Positions 48,875 to 60,267 of a DNA stretch of 64,000 nt are shown one piece after another. A program made the translations under genes and the position numbers. The number at the start of each line of letters is the position of its first letter. Position 1 is the first letter of the stretch. The notes under the pieces were generated by a model that was not told the DNA's origin, did no database searches, and saw nothing but the letters and a program-made list of their open reading frames with translations. The stretch lies in assembly GCF_047511655.1 (NCBI RefSeq), contig NC_133401.1, positions 13,734,001-13,798,000 of the forward strand. Direction: 5' to 3'. The stretch is from Castor canadensis. Lineage: Eukaryota > Chordata > Mammalia > Rodentia > Castoridae.

Positions 48875-48880
48875 GGCATC

Positions 48881-49477
48881 ATGGTGGGAGGGGTGAAGAG
48901 GAAACACTCAGATTTGGAAGAGGAGGAGGAGACTGAGAAGTGGGACTGGAGTCCAGCTGGCCTTCAGAGCTCCCAGCAAGCCCTGCTGCGCATCTCCTTA
49001 GACAAAGTCCAGCGCAGCCTGGGCCCCCGATCCCCCAGCCTCCTCAGGCACGTCCTCATCCACAACACCCTGCAACAGCTTCAGGCTGCCATTCGCCTGG
49101 CTCCAGCACCTGCCCTGCCCCCAGAGCCTCTCTTTCTGGGCGAGGAGGATTTCTCGCTGTCCACCACCATCGGTTCTATCCTTAGGGAGCTAGAGACCTC
49201 CGTGGATGAGACAGAACCACCCCAGAATCCAGTGGCTGCCCCAGGCTTCCAGAATGAAGTACTGCCCCAACCTGATCCAGTCTTCTTAGAAGCTCTGAGC
49301 TCTCGGTACCTGGGAGACTCTGGCCTGGATGACTTCTTTATGGACATTGACACATCTGTAGTGGAAAAGGAGCCTGCACTGGCCTCCCCGGAGCCACCAC
49401 ACAGCCTCTTCTGTGCCCCGGGGTCCTGGGAGTGGAATGAACTGGATCACATTATGGAAATCATTCTGGGGTCCTAA
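48881..49477 (+). CDS. SERTAD3: SERTA domain-containing protein 3 (RPA-binding transactivator), 198 aa
   Basis: SERTAD3 (RBT1) is a small nuclear co-activator that binds RPA32 and carries a strong C-terminal activation domain; expression is growth-linked. The single coding exon gives 198 aa against 196 in human as I recall, with nearly identical sequence. N-terminal MVGGVKRKHSD and an acidic EEEEE run form the basic/cyclin-A-type N-terminus. The SERTA domain is at about 28-75 (QQALLRISLDKVQRSLGP ... LIHNTLQQLQAAIRLA). A conserved acidic block DSGLDDFFMDIDTSV and the C-terminal ELDHIMEIILGS follow. The start is the first ATG after the acceptor at 48,874; an in-frame ATG at 48,845 lies in the intron. 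SERTAD1, its paralogue, lies 10.8 kb downstream on the same strand. Confidence 0.97.
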   Translation: MVGGVKRKHSDLEEEEETEKWDWSPAGLQSSQQALLRISLDKVQRSLGPRSPSLLRHVLIHNTLQQLQAAIRLAPAPALPPEPLFLGEEDFSLSTTIGSILRELETSVDETEPPQNPVAAPGFQNEVLPQPDPVFLEALSSRYLGDSGLDDFFMDIDTSVVEKEPALASPEPPHSLFCAPGSWEWNELDHIMEIILGS

Positions 49478-49540
49478 AAGTGGGATCAGGGATCCCTCCT
49501 GGAGTCAGCCTCAGCAGACCTAATCCCTGGATGGGACTGG

Positions 49541-49577
<37 letters not shown>

Positions 49578-50150
49578 TGTCTGTCTGTCTGTCTGTCTTG
49601 GTGGGGGCTCTCAACAATGACTGGCCTCCTTCCATCCCATTTCAGGGTTCCACGAACTCTTGCATGTGTGTCTGTCTGGTTACCACAGCCTTCTGTGAAG
49701 GTGGATGCTCCTGAATTAATTTATCTCCAGATGCCTTATTGAGACTCTGTTACTGGGAGTCTGATTCTCTACGTCTACGTTTCTTCTGCCTTCAGTTCCC
49801 ACTCCCCTAGTGACCACAGGGGCCTCAGGGAAGATCAAGCTGGGCCTGTCAAAGGGTGACAGCTGTGTGATACCAGGCTGCTCTGGAAACCCATGTTCTG
49901 CCTATTTAGGGAGGAGGAGGGGCTGGTCTCTTCCTCCCCCACCGGCTGAACCCCACTTCCTCGGCAGGGCCCCAGTCCCAACAGCCTCCTGATTCATAAC
50001 CAGGCCGGACCACGTGCAATAAGGGTGGAAACCAAACTGCTTCATGCCGAATTATTTAAATGAAAGGCAGGGTTTGTGGTGGCTTTTTTTTTTTTTTTGG
50101 ATTTTTTTGTAATTTTTTTTTTTTTTTAATAAAAATATTTTGGAAGAAGC
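49478..50150 (+). other. SERTAD3: SERTAD3 3' UTR with (TG)n-(TCTG)n and U-rich end
   Basis: A TG repeat (49,543-49,575) runs into about six TCTG units (49,576-49,598), which would be a UG/UCUG repeat in the mRNA. The end is U-rich: T15 at 50,084-50,098, T7 at 50,102-50,108 and T15 at 50,113-50,127, directly abutting the poly(A) signal. Confidence 0.75.
50128..50133 (+). terminator. SERTAD3: SERTAD3 poly(A) signal
   Basis: AATAAA sits immediately after the 15-base T run. Cleavage is expected within about 15-25 bases. Confidence 0.8.
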
Positions 50151-50159
50151 AGTGTTGCC

Positions 50160-53100
50160 TTAAATTTGTAAATTCACTGGAGTGATTGGAAGGACCTGGT
50201 AAGTTTCTTAGGCATTGTCCTCTTTCCCTGCCAAAGGTGGAGCAGGTGTCACATTGTATATAACAGTTACTGAGTGCTTGTTAAGAGTACTATTGTACCC
50301 ATTTTATTTGAATTAAATCCTTTAATCCTCAGGGTTATGTAGAAATAGATACTTATTATTATATTTTACATAGGAAAACCCTGGACGCGGAGTATAAGAG
50401 TGATAAACGTTTGCATAGCATGTCTTAGACTCTGGGTTTGGCCCCACAGCACTGCAAAATGCAAGACGTAAATTCTTTTAAATGCAGAAGTTGAGAGAGG
50501 GCAAGTCACTTGCTCAGGGTCACACAGCAAGGACTAGGGAGGTAAATTTAGTTGGCTGCTGAAGCTTCCTTTTTTTTTTAGTGGTGCTGGGGATCAAGCC
50601 CAGGCCCCCCTCTATGCCAGGCAAGCATTCTTACCATTGAGCTCTGCACCCCACCACAAGGGCCTGTTCTCAAGGCTTGCTACTCGGTAGATAATGAGCA
50701 TCCTAGCCACATGGGCCCTCTTGGAAAGGATGTGTTGCAACAGAAGGCTGGCTAGCACTGAAGTCAACCTTTCCTTTGTTAGGAAGTATGCTTTTGAGGC
50801 CCAGGGGGCCCCCCACCCCATACTGAAAGAATTTTTCCGGGCACTTTTCCCAAATCAGAGCCAGGCATGAGTTCAGATGCTGAGGTTTGATTTGGGAGGT
50901 GCAGGCTCGCTGGAGGGAGAGGGGAAAGAAGGGAGCCCAAAGAGAGGCAAGCTCACATGCTGCTATACTGCCTGTACCCAGGTGAGCTTTTGCTGCTTTA
51001 GGGACTTTCCTGGAAGGTTTTCAGGGAGGAACCTACACTTTTGTATAGAATCTATGGGTAAAGAAAGGATGGGGATTTTGCTTGTGGTTTCTGGCCTGTG
51101 CCAGGCACCTCGCCCTGAGCAGACACTATCTTAAGTCAGAAAGTACTTGGCTTACCTGAAGGTAGGTGCTAATCCAGGGGGAAGAGGGAGTTACAAAACA
51201 CAGGCCTGCATTCCAAGATGGGTGCCCACTGAATCATCGCTTTCTCTTCCGTGAAACCTCCAGAACAAACCTCAGAATAAAATAAAGCCCCAACTCCACC
51301 CAGGGGGTCTATAAAGCTTGGCAACTTCACCAGCTTCGATTCCCACTCCACACAGTTCTAGCTATGCTGGTCTACTACCCCGAGTTCACTTCTATCCTAG
51401 GGCCTTTGTACTTGATGTTACATCTGCCCAGAAAACACTTTCCCTATAGCTCCACCAATCCAAATGTCCCCTGCCCTTCCAGTGGTACCACCATCCCGTT
51501 TCATCTATTAGGGTTTTTTTTGTTTTTTCCTTCGGTACTGGGGTTTGAACTCAGGGTCTACACCCTGAGCCTCTCCACCAACCCTTTTATGGATGGGCTT
51601 TTTCAAGATAAGTTCTCTGGAACTATTGCCTGGGCTGTCTTTGAACCCCTATCCTGATTTCTGCCTCCTAAGGAGCTAGGATTATAGGCATGAGCCACAA
51701 ACACCTGACAGGTTTTTTTGGGGTTTTTTTTTTTGTTGTTTTTTCAGTGCTGGGGATGGAACCCAGGTCTTGTACACACTGGGCAAGTGCTCTACCACTG
51801 AACCACAGCCCCAGCCTGGTCTGATTTTCTAAACAGCTCTTTTCCAATCCCAAATTACTTATTACCATTTGTGGTAAGCCTCCTACTCTATCAGAAATTC
51901 TCTGAGGAGGGGTTGTGTTGGACTATGCGTACCCCACTAGCCTGGAAGTACACTGGGCACAGGTGGGTGCTGAAAAGTTATTTGCGGGTGTTGAAAAACA
52001 ACTCCAGACCTTATAATGGCTACCACTGCCTCCTACCTCTCTCAACATACCCTCACTCCTGTGCTCCAGCCACACCTTACCTTACCACCAGCTTCCAACC
52101 TCAACAGCTGGATGAAGCTGGGCATGGTGGTATATTCCTGTAATCCCAGTTACTTGCAAGGCAAAGGCAGGAGGATCTCCAGACTAACCTGAGCAAACGG
52201 AGCAAGACCCTGTCTCAGATTCAGGAAAATGGATGGAAGTGGGGAATCATGCTAAGTGATCTCACTTAAAGCCATGAGTGTAAAATGGGGATGGGAAAGG
52301 AAGCAATGGGAGGGAGGAGGAGTGTGGAGGGGTAAATATTATTGAAGTCCGTTACGTTCATGTATGAGATAGCATAATGAAACCCGTTAAAATTGTTAAC
52401 AAAACAAAACAGAAGGACTGGGGCTGTGGTTCAAGTAGTAGAGTACTTGCTTAGCAAGTAACAAGGTACTGGATTCAATACTCAGTATCAAAACTACAAT
52501 AACAACAGAAAAGCCAGGCATGGAGGCTCACTCCTATAATCCTAGCTACTTGGGAGGTTGAGATTGGGAGGATCACAGTTTGAGACCAGCCTGGGCAAAT
52601 AGTTCAAGAAACCCCACCTCCAAAATACCCACAACAAAATGGTCTGGAGGTGAGGCTCAAGTGGAAGAGCACCTGTTTTGCAAATGTGAAGCTCTAAATT
52701 CAAACCCCAGTCCCTCTGGCAAAGTGGCTCAACTGGTAGAACACCTGTCTAGCAAATGTGAGGCCCTGAGTTCAAACCCCAGTACGGCAAAAAACAAAAT
52801 GTCAGGATTGGAACTCAGGAAATCTGACACCAGAGCCCACATGTTTGGGCTGGAGGAGTGGCTCAAGTGGTAGAGCATCTGCCTATCAAGTGTGAGGCCC
52901 TGAGTTCAAACCCCAGTCCAGCAAAAAAGCAAAACACCCAAAAAAGAGAATCGAAGGGGCAAGGGATGAGGTGGTGAGACAGGCTTCATGGACAAGGTAA
53001 CATTTGGATTAAGAGTCTGAAGGTGGTGAGGGGTGAGCCATGTGGGTTTCTGAGGGAACAACCCAGACAGAGGAAACAGCCAGTGCAAAGGCCCTGAGGT

Positions 53101-53480
53101 CAGAGTATGAGTGGAAGGTTTGTGGGGCAGTGAGGAGCCAGTGTGGCTGCAGCAGAGTGAGCAAGGGGCAGAGTACCAGAAAACGAAGTGAAAGAAGTGA
53201 AAGGCAATCAAGTCGCCCTAGTGTACTGGGAGGACTCCAGCCTCATTCTGAGGAGATGGAAGTGATGGGAGGGTGTTGGGCAGAGAAGGGACGTGACCTG
53301 TCTCACCTTCTTCTTAGAGGTCTCTCAGACTTCCCTGAAAGAAAAGAGAAGCCAGGCACGGTAGTGCACATCTGTAATGCCAGCACTCAGGAGGCTAAAG
53401 CTTTAGGATTGAGTTTGAGGCCAGCCTGGGCTACCTAGCAAGACCCTATCTTAAAGACAGCCAAAGCAAGAAAAGGGGAA
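50160..53480. repeat. SERTAD3-SERTAD1 intergenic, first part
   Basis: MIR plus about 50,265-50,560 with an ID-like insert near 50,390-50,455; ID minus 50,575-50,660; L2 plus 51,280-51,500 and 51,820-51,990, split by a dimeric SINE (51,510-51,718, minus) and an ID (51,725-51,820, minus); B1 plus 52,115-52,220; ID plus 52,420-52,505; dimeric plus 52,510-52,715; ID plus 52,716-52,795 and 52,843-52,935; old mammalian-wide repeat 52,970-53,335 ('agccagtgcaaaggccctga'); B1 plus 53,345-53,470. 50,660-51,270 has no recognisable feature. Confidence 0.6.
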
Positions 53481-53499
53481 TGGGGAGCTTCCTAGCGTC

Positions 53500-54150
53500 T
53501 CTCCCTTCTCTCCCTCCCCCTGCCAGTCCCTGCTCCAGCAGAACACCCCAGTGTGCAAGTGAACAACTCCGAGAGGCCCAGCTCCTTCCCAAATGTCGCA
53601 CCTGTTAACGACCTGGCCCCAGAAGTGGAAAGGCTGGCCCTGCGGAGGGACCGAGCCCCTGAGGGCAGAGTCCGCGTTCCCCAACCAGTCCTCCCCCGCG
53701 GTCCTGCGGTGGGGGATGGGCCACGGTGGCTATGGGAGTGGCCGGGAGGTGGCGGGGAGGCCGGGTCCCTCCCACCTGCCCACCCTCCTCCGGGGCTGGG
53801 CAGCCAGCAGGAGACCAGGGACGCAGTGGCGGCTGGAGCCGGTCTGGCGCCTCCTCCCTCCCCAGGGACCGGGCTGAGGCGGGCGCCCTCCCTTCCTCTC
53901 CCTCTCCCTCCCTCCCTCCCTCCCCAGCTGGTGATCCCCACCCTCCACCCGCCCTCCTTGGTGGCTTAGCTTCTGGTTTCATTTCTCCAGGCCCGGCCTC
54001 CCTCTCTTTCCTTTCTCCAGCCTTTGAATTCCTGGCTCCGGTGTCACCTCCTTGGGGGTGGCTCCATCGGGACCACCCAGGCCACAGGCACCTCTCCCTA
54101 GGCTTCTCTACCCACTCCATCCTATTTTATTTTCTTCTGTCACCTGAACA
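53500..54150. promoter_or_regulatory. GC-rich single-copy island between SERTAD3 and SERTAD1
   Basis: About 650 bp of GC-rich, repeat-free DNA with a (CCCT)n run (53,897-53,925) in an otherwise SINE-laden interval. Open frames cross it on both strands, as expected from the base composition. It could be an enhancer or a non-coding RNA promoter; nothing in the sequence decides. Confidence 0.3.
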
Positions 54151-54159
54151 CAGGCAAAG

Positions 54160-55790
54160 ATTCTTTTTCTCACTTTTTTATCTTTCAGGGACTTGTCATT
54201 CCCCCATCTTTGAATATGGACCTTAGTGTAAAAGGCCTAATAACTTCTTGGACCTTCCCCCACCACCATCACAGCTCTCAGTCCAACTGGCCTTGCCACC
54301 CAACCAACAGTACCCCAGGGCCTTTGCACTGGCTCCTTCCTGGGTCTAGAACACCTTCCCTCCATGGTTTTGCTACTGCTCTCGTTTTGTCAGGTTTTCA
54401 ACTCAAATGTTGCTTCTTTAGGGAAGCCCCTTGCCCTTTTCACTTTTCATCCTCCATCCCACCACACTTCATTCTTTGCCTTTGCACCTATCTGTCAGCC
54501 TCCATTGTCAGTACTGGGGTTTGAACTCAGAGACTGGTGCTTGTTGGGCAAACCCTCTACCACTTGAACCATGCTCTCAACCCTATTTTGCTTTAGTTAT
54601 TTTTCAGGTAAGGTCTTGAGGTTTTTGCCCAGGCCTGGCCTAAGACTGAGATCCCCGTACCTATGACTCCCCCACAGCTGGGATTACAGACAAATGCACA
54701 CCACTGCACCCAACTGATTGGTTAAGAAGGGATCTGAAATCAGGGGTATTGGGGTTCAAAGCCAGCCAGAGGCAAATAGTTATAGAGACTATCCTGAAAA
54801 ACCCAAAATAAAATACAGTTGGCAAAGTGGGTCAAGTGGTAGAGTGCCTGCCTAGCAAGCAGGAGGCTCTGAGTTCAAGCCCCAGTGCCACAAAAAAAAA
54901 AAAAAAAAAGATGGAATATCAATAACTTTTTGCCCAGCCTGGCCTCAAATCTTGACCCTCTCCCCCAATCTCAGCCTCCCAAGTAGCTGGGATTATAGAT
55001 GTTAGCCTTAGCACCTGAACTTTTTTACTTTTTTTTTTTTTGCTGCGTAGCCCAGGCTGGCCTTGAACTCTGGATCCTCCTACCTCAGCCTCCCAAGTGC
55101 TGGCATTACAGAGGTACACCAGCACACCCAGATTTTCTGAGCCTCCTTTTTGTGGAGCCATAAACATGGGTTGTGGGGAGAATTATGTGGCTTTACCTAG
55201 CAGGAGCTGGGTTCAAATGACCATTTTATTCTGTTTTTATTGTGTAAAAAGTCAAATACATAGAAAACAATGGAGAAAAAAGTATACATATGTCAAAGTC
55301 ATTTCAAGAAGAGGAGTGGGAAGCCAGGAGCTGGTGGTTCACGCCTGTAATCATAGCTACTCAGGAGGCAGAGATCAGGAGGATCGAAGTTCGAAGCCAG
55401 CCCAGTTTGAGAGACCCTATCTTGAAAAGGGCTGGTGGAGTGGCTCAAGGTGAAGGCCCTGAGTTCAAACCCCATTACCACACACACACAAAAAAAAGGG
55501 GAGTGGGAGGGAGATTAATGGAGGGGAATGAACCAAACTGGGGTACACTATATTTTATATGGAAATGTCACAACAAAACCCCTGTATAATTATAATATAC
55601 TAATAAAAAATGTTTTCAAAAGTATAAATATTCTGAGTGCCCAGCTACCTCCCAGCTTAATTTAATCCTTATTCATATTTTGCTAAATTGCCTTCATCTA
55701 CACATGCATATATGTGTGTGTACATATTTGTGTGAACCAGCGAAGAGTAAATTGCAAACATCTTGACATTCTGCTCTTAAGTCATCATCA

Positions 55791-55835
<45 letters not shown>

Positions 55836-57980
55836 AGCCGGGAATGGAGCCAAGTTCTTGCACATGCTAGGCAAGTGCTCTACCACTGAGCAATATCACT
55901 TGCCCCAGACATCTCTTAAGTCAGATGTGGTGGTACATGCCTGCAATTCCAGCAGTCAAGAGACTGAAATAGTAGTAGGATTGCAAGTTCTAGGTCAGCC
56001 TGGGATACAGAGACAATGCATTAAAGAAGGAAAGAAAGGAAGGAAGGAAGGGAAGGGGGGAAGAAGGAAGAAAGGGAGGGAGGGAGGAAAAGAGAAAGGG
56101 GAAAGAAAGAGAGAAAAAGAAAGACGAACATTAAAAGGGGTCAGAATGCAGCTCAGTGGTAGAGTGGTTGCCTAGCATGCTCGAAGCCCTGAGTACTAGC
56201 ACTGCCAAAAGAGAAAAAGTAAAAAGTAAATTAACTTACAAACCACAACCACAATACTACTTCACATCAAAAAGAATTAACAATTCCATTATAACAGCCA
56301 GGAGCTGGTGGGTCATGTCTATAATCCCAGCTACTTAGGAGGCTGAGTTTGGGAGAAGCAAGGTTTGAGGCCAGCCCAGGCAAATAGTTCAGGAGACCCA
56401 ATCTCCAAAACAACCAGAGCAAAACAGACTGAAAGTGTGGCTCTAGCAGTAGAGCGACTGCTTTGCACCTTTCCAAAAAGAAAAGAATCCCATAATATCA
56501 CCTGTGATGTTTAATCTTGTCAACTTAATAGGAGATTGGTAAGGCCCATGTGTCTGTGAGGGTGTTTCCAGAGATGACTGACTAAAGGAGGAAGACCTGC
56601 CCTGAATGTGGGTGCCACCAGTCCATAGGCTGGAGCAGCTGGAATAACATAGTATCTGATTCTGAAACACACACCATCCCTTTTTGTCATTGAATTTTTT
56701 TTTTTTGCCTTTTTGAACTCAGGCCTACACTTTGAGCCACTCCACCAACCCTTTTCTGTGATGGATTTTTTTCGAGATAGGGTCTTGAGAACTATTTGCC
56801 TGGGCTGGCTTCCAACCATGATCCTCCTGATCTCTACCTCCTGAGTAGCTAGGATTACAGGCACAAGCCACCAGCACCCAGCTGTCATTCAATTTCCGAT
56901 AGAATGGTTCAGTTGTGCTGTGGGATGCCCCACATTCTGGATTTGTCTGATTGTGATTAATCTGTTCCTCTCTACTTCCAATAAACTGGAGGTTTGGTCT
57001 AGAAGTTTGATGAGTTGCAATTTGACAGGCAGACGCTAAGCAGAATGTTGTGTACTCCCTAATCCACTATAGAAAGATTTCCCCTTTGTGGTGGTGTTTC
57101 TGGAGGCTGTCAAGACAGTTCCCCATCAAATTTTCACACAGAGGTTTGAGAATCTGTTGATAATTGCTGCTGACTGAATCAGCTATTATAGCTCCTTATT
57201 TATTTATTTTTTGATGGTACGGGGGATGGAACCCCAGGCCTCTTCCATGCTAGGCAAGCACTGTACAAATGAACATCTCCAGCCCCATAGTGGGCAGTTT
57301 TGAGAGCTTACTTTGGTCAGGAGCTTTATTCACAATTAAAAGTACTTTGCATAGCTTTGAATTAGCAGACATGCTACCAGAAGAAGGTAATTTCTTTGGC
57401 TAGTTTATCTCACACCCCCTTGCGTACTAAGCACTCCACTTACCAACAGCTATTACTGCACCCAGCTCAGAACATTTTGCACAAATCGTTCTACTTAATC
57501 CTCAAAACGATCTCCTGAGCCAGATACTATTTTCCTTATTTCAACTGAGGAAACTCAGACGCTAAGGAATTAAAACACTTCCCCCAGGTCACACAGCTTC
57601 TTAGGGAAGGGAGCCAAGGATGTGACCCCCTGGTGACATTCCATCCCCACCGCACTCTGGTCTTCAGCTACAACCTAGGTTAACCGTCCAGAATTTCTTG
57701 AATCTGGTACAGCGCTCTAACAAATACGATCTTATTTTAATTTTTTAACCCTCAGTGGGAGGCAAGACGATCTCCATTTAACACTGTGTGTAGTGCAGAG
57801 GTCAAACAAACATTCTTCCAAGGTCACAGTGTTGAGCTAGTATTTGAACCCAGAGTTAGCTGGTCTAGAGTGTAAACCCTTGTTGGGCTGAGTACGTAAG
57901 ACATTCAGTTGCTGGGTTTGGCAGGAGCATGGGTGGGTGTGAAACTCCAAAAAGTCCCGACCAGCCTCGATTCCACCCGG
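54160..57980. repeat. SERTAD3-SERTAD1 intergenic, second part
   Basis: L2 plus 54,290-54,500; dimeric minus 54,515-54,715; SINE plus 54,730-54,905; half-SINE minus 54,910-55,020; B1 minus 55,025-55,140; LINE-type fragment 55,225-55,310 continuing 55,620-55,790; dimeric plus 55,322-55,500; (TC)n 55,795-55,833; ID minus 55,838-55,915; B1 plus 55,920-56,025 with a GGAA-rich tail to 56,130; ID plus 56,135-56,215; dimeric plus 56,297-56,480; an unassigned old repeat 56,505-56,690 and 56,886-57,180 split by a dimeric minus (56,690-56,885); ID minus 57,200-57,290; MIR plus 57,430-57,640; MIR-like 57,660-57,870. Confidence 0.55.
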
Positions 57981-57989
57981 CAAATCGCC

Positions 57990-58870
57990 ACCAGTCTTTG
58001 CTCCTTCGCGCAAGTAGCCGCCCGGGCATGCGCCTTGATGTCAACCTTCCCCCCTCCCCCTCCCCCTCCCCCTCCTCCTTTGGCTCTATCCCAGATAGGC
58101 TCCGCCCATCACCGTCGAGAGCCAATCCTGGAGTGGGGGCGGGGCCGCCACGCGAGTGGGCGGTAGCTAAGGGTAGTCAAGAGTCTGGAGTCGTGCGCCA
58201 GAGGCAGAACTGCGACTCCCGACCCAGGCGCTGGTTGCTGGCGGAGAGCTAGCGAGCGATGCTGCCGCCGCCGCTTCCTGATTGGCTGCGGGTGGCTACC
58301 TCTTTGTTCTGATTGGCAGCGAGTGAACTGGGTATGTAAATGAAGGGGCCTGGGGAAGAGAAGGGGTTACCAGCGACCGGGTCCTTTGGTGTGTTCGATA
58401 CCCAGGCCTGGCAGTTACTCTCCGGGGCTACCCGGGATCGAGACGTCCGGGCCTCTACGTGCCTCCCGCCCCGGCCGGGCTGAGTGAATCACGCCGCAGC
58501 CCGAGAAGGGGGCGGAGGCGCCGGCTCCCTGGCTCCGGCTGCGTGACTCACCCGCCCCCGCCGCCGCCGCTTCGGGAGGAGCTGCCTCCACTGCCTTCCG
58601 GAAGCGAGGGGAGGCCGGGAGCGCAGAACCGCCCGCCGGGGTCCCGACTTGCGTGGCCTGGGACGGCAGGCGAGACGCAGGGCAGCGTGGAGGATCCCGG
58701 GGTCAGAGGGGCCGGAATCCCCGGGGGAAAGCCGGCTTGGCCACCGCTAGGGGGCGCAGGGCCCCGGGGGGCGGAGTCGGGGTGGGGGCTGAATTCCTGT
58801 GGTTCCGGACTCGCGGGCCTTCCGCGAAGTGGGCAAAGACCCAGTTTTGAGTAGTGCGGTGGGTCACTCA
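57990..58870 (+). promoter_or_regulatory. SERTAD1: SERTAD1 CpG-island promoter
   Basis: A large CpG-rich block with CCAAT (58,122-58,126), a GC box (about 58,134-58,146) and two inverted CCAAT boxes (ATTGG at 58,281 and 58,312). It also carries a (CCCCCT)n run (58,049-58,077) and an AP-1-type TGACTCA (58,544-58,550). Transcription probably starts after about 58,340 and splices to the acceptor at 60,264. I could not settle the 5' UTR exon boundary. Confidence 0.65.
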
Positions 58871-60264
58871 TGATGTTGCTGGGCAGCGCGTCCCGGGGAC
58901 AACTGGATCCTACAGTTTTCCTCTCCCCCCACCCCGCAAGTAGACTGGACCAGGAATCCAAAACTCCAGGCCCTCCCATCCCGGGAAGAGTGGATCCTCG
59001 ATCTGTCAGTGGCTGACCCCCGTGCCCATTGGGATTTCTTGGGAAACCCTGTCCACTCTGTCTCCGGAATAAGTTGTGAACCCAGCAACTTCCATGTCCA
59101 TTACTAGCTTCTGTTCTAACCAAGCCGCCAGCATCGCTCATTGCAGCCAGCACCGCAGCTTCCCAATGGGTCTCAGTCCCACACTCCCCCGCATCCCGGT
59201 CCCCCCACTGCCCTGCCACCAGTCTTCCTCAAAGAAAAACCTAATCAGTTCACAGCACCACTCCCTTCCCTGCTCGACCCCGCTCAGTGACTCCCACACT
59301 GAAGACCCTTGCACCCCACCCCCACCTGGATTCCTACGGTGACACTCTGTGCCCCTCTCACACTGGGCAGCTCAGGTTTACCAGCCTCTGGCTCTTTCTT
59401 TGCCTTTGTTGTCACCTCTTTCTACATCAGGGCTCAGTTCCAATGTCACCTCTTTCCAGAAGCCTTCCCTAACCATCTTCTTGGACCTTTTGGTATCTTC
59501 TTATCACTATCTGTACATTTCCTGTATTTAAAAAATTTTTTTTTGTTTGATGCTAAATAGACAACTGGATAACGATGGAGCTATTCTGAAACAGCTGCTT
59601 TTGTAAATTAAAAAAGGTTGAATATTGGTCATTCTACATGGTTCACTGAAGAAATAAATACTGTTATTATTAAGAGTACTCATTAATAAGAATAATTACC
59701 GTGTACCAGACAATGTTGCAAGTACCTCTTATTTATTTCATTTAATCCTTAAAACAACTTATAAGGTAGATGATATTATCCATATCTTAAAAGTTCCCTT
59801 AGAAAATCTAGGCTCAGAACTGATGTAGTGGTGCATAACTATGATCCCAGCTCTGGGGAAGCTGAGGCAGGAGGATGGAGAGTTCAAGGACAGCATGGGA
59901 TACATAGTGAGACCCAGACTTACAAAACAGATGGAGCCAGGCACTGGTGGCTCATTCCTATAATCCTAGCTACTTGGGAGACAGATCAGGAGGATCACAG
60001 TTCATTGCCAGTCAGGGCAAATAGTTCATGAGAACTCCCCATCTCCAAAAATAGAGCAAAATGGACTGAAGGTGTTGCTCAAGTGGTAGAGTGCCTGCTT
60101 TGCAAGCTCTAAGCCCTGAATTCAAACTCCAGTCCCACAAAAAAAAAAAAATAATAAAATACCTAGACCCAGAGAAGTTAAGTGATTTGCCCAAAATCAC
60201 ACAGAGCCAGGGTGTGAATTAAATATTTGCTTTCCGTCACTGACTGGCTCCTGCCTTCCTGCAG
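58871..60264. repeat. SERTAD1: SERTAD1 5' UTR intron: L2, MIR and SINEs
   Basis: L2 3' end plus 59,230-59,530. A MIR on plus begins at about 59,680 and resumes at 60,165-60,225, interrupted by a B1 (59,822-59,935, plus) and a full dimeric SINE (59,936-60,150, plus). The acceptor ccttcctgcAG precedes the ATG by three bases. Confidence 0.65.
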
Positions 60265-60267
60265 ACA

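Noticed and set aside
48845-48880. Upstream in-frame ATG for SERTAD3
   Set aside because: It lies before the tctctctgcAG acceptor, so is intronic in the spliced mRNA; the known protein begins MVGG at 48,881.
53553-54226. Overlapping open frames on both strands in the GC-rich island
   Set aside because: Overlapping Gly/Pro-rich frames in all directions indicate composition, not coding.
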